Positions 63,830-64,000 of a DNA stretch of 64,000 nt are shown piece by piece. How positions within the stretch are numbered: position 1 is the stretch's first letter; every line of letters begins with the position of its first letter. The position numbers and the translations under genes are program-made. The notes under the pieces were generated by a model. It was given only the letters and a program-made list of their open reading frames with translations. It had not been told where the DNA came from and did not search any database. The stretch is from Magnolia sinica. Taxonomy: Eukaryota > Streptophyta > Magnoliopsida > Magnoliales > Magnoliaceae. The stretch spans positions 1,426,001-1,490,000 of the forward strand of contig NC_080577.1 of the NCBI RefSeq assembly GCF_029962835.1, read 5' to 3'.

Positions 63830-64000
63830 TTTCGTGCAACCAGCTGCTTCTGGGGCCCACCATGGTGTCTATGACATCCAACCTGTCCAGAAGGGTCACC
63901 CTACCATGAAATTGGAGCACCCTGAAAGTCAGGTCAATGTAATCATATGAGCCACACAAAACAATGGGCAACCACTCAGAAACCTCCAAATTCACATGGT
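63830..64000. repeat. GTGGGCC-family dispersed repeat, copy 13 (intron 9)
   Basis: TCTGGGGCCCACCATGGTG, CATCCAACCTGTCCAGAAGG and AATCATATGAGCCACAC, cut by the window end. Confidence 0.5.

Noticed and set aside
1..64000. CRISPR array or bacterial-type operon
   Set aside because: No regularly spaced short direct repeats with unique spacers; gene structure is clearly eukaryotic with introns.

Overview
This is a stretch of plant nuclear DNA: two long, intron-rich genes set in about 31 kb of gene-free repeat DNA and a 6 kb repeat-filled spacer. Both genes encode mitochondrial carrier (SLC25) proteins whose exons match plant proteins closely. Large TE-filled introns, copia, CACTA, LINE, SINE and MITE remnants, and an abundant dispersed family rich in GTGGGCCCACC-type words fit a woody angiosperm. 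A magnoliid-like lineage is my guess and cannot be proved from the sequence alone.

Layout. 1-489 is the end of a CACTA transposon. 641-4104 is a broken Ty1/copia element (3' part of pol plus a 3' LTR). 4.1-31.7 kb has no gene I can support. It holds MITEs (one with inverted repeats over 200 nt), a TRIM-type mini LTR element, two SINE copies, many (TA)n/(CA)n/(CT)n tracts, a tandem segmental duplication (about 18.5-20.5 and 22.2-24.7 kb) and a pair of nested TIR elements (26.56-27.62 kb). 31,956-46,132 (+) is an ADNT1-type mitochondrial adenine nucleotide transporter: 8 coding exons, 357 codons, complete. Its introns contain several LINE fragments, a nested TIR insertion, a hAT-type MITE and four local duplications or dispersed repeats. 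46.2-52.2 kb is intergenic and TE-rich, with one unexplained short ORF. 52,209 to beyond the window end (+) is an MTM1/SLC25A39-40-type carrier: 9 coding exons are present and the last coding part is missing. Its introns carry a minisatellite with higher-order structure and further MITEs, some shared with the first gene.

The two genes are neighbours in the same orientation but belong to different carrier subfamilies. One exchanges adenine nucleotides; the other is linked to mitochondrial glutathione, Mn and Fe-S homeostasis. Nothing in the sequence shows joint regulation. I see no CRISPR array, rRNA gene or convincing functional tRNA gene, and no evidence for a novel multi-gene system. The unusual content is in the repeats: shared MITEs with intact 8-bp target duplications, a TE terminus that twice abuts long (TA)n tracts, and a dispersed 650-bp element with promoter-like architecture. 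Exon limits were set by hand from GT-AG sites and reading-frame continuity.
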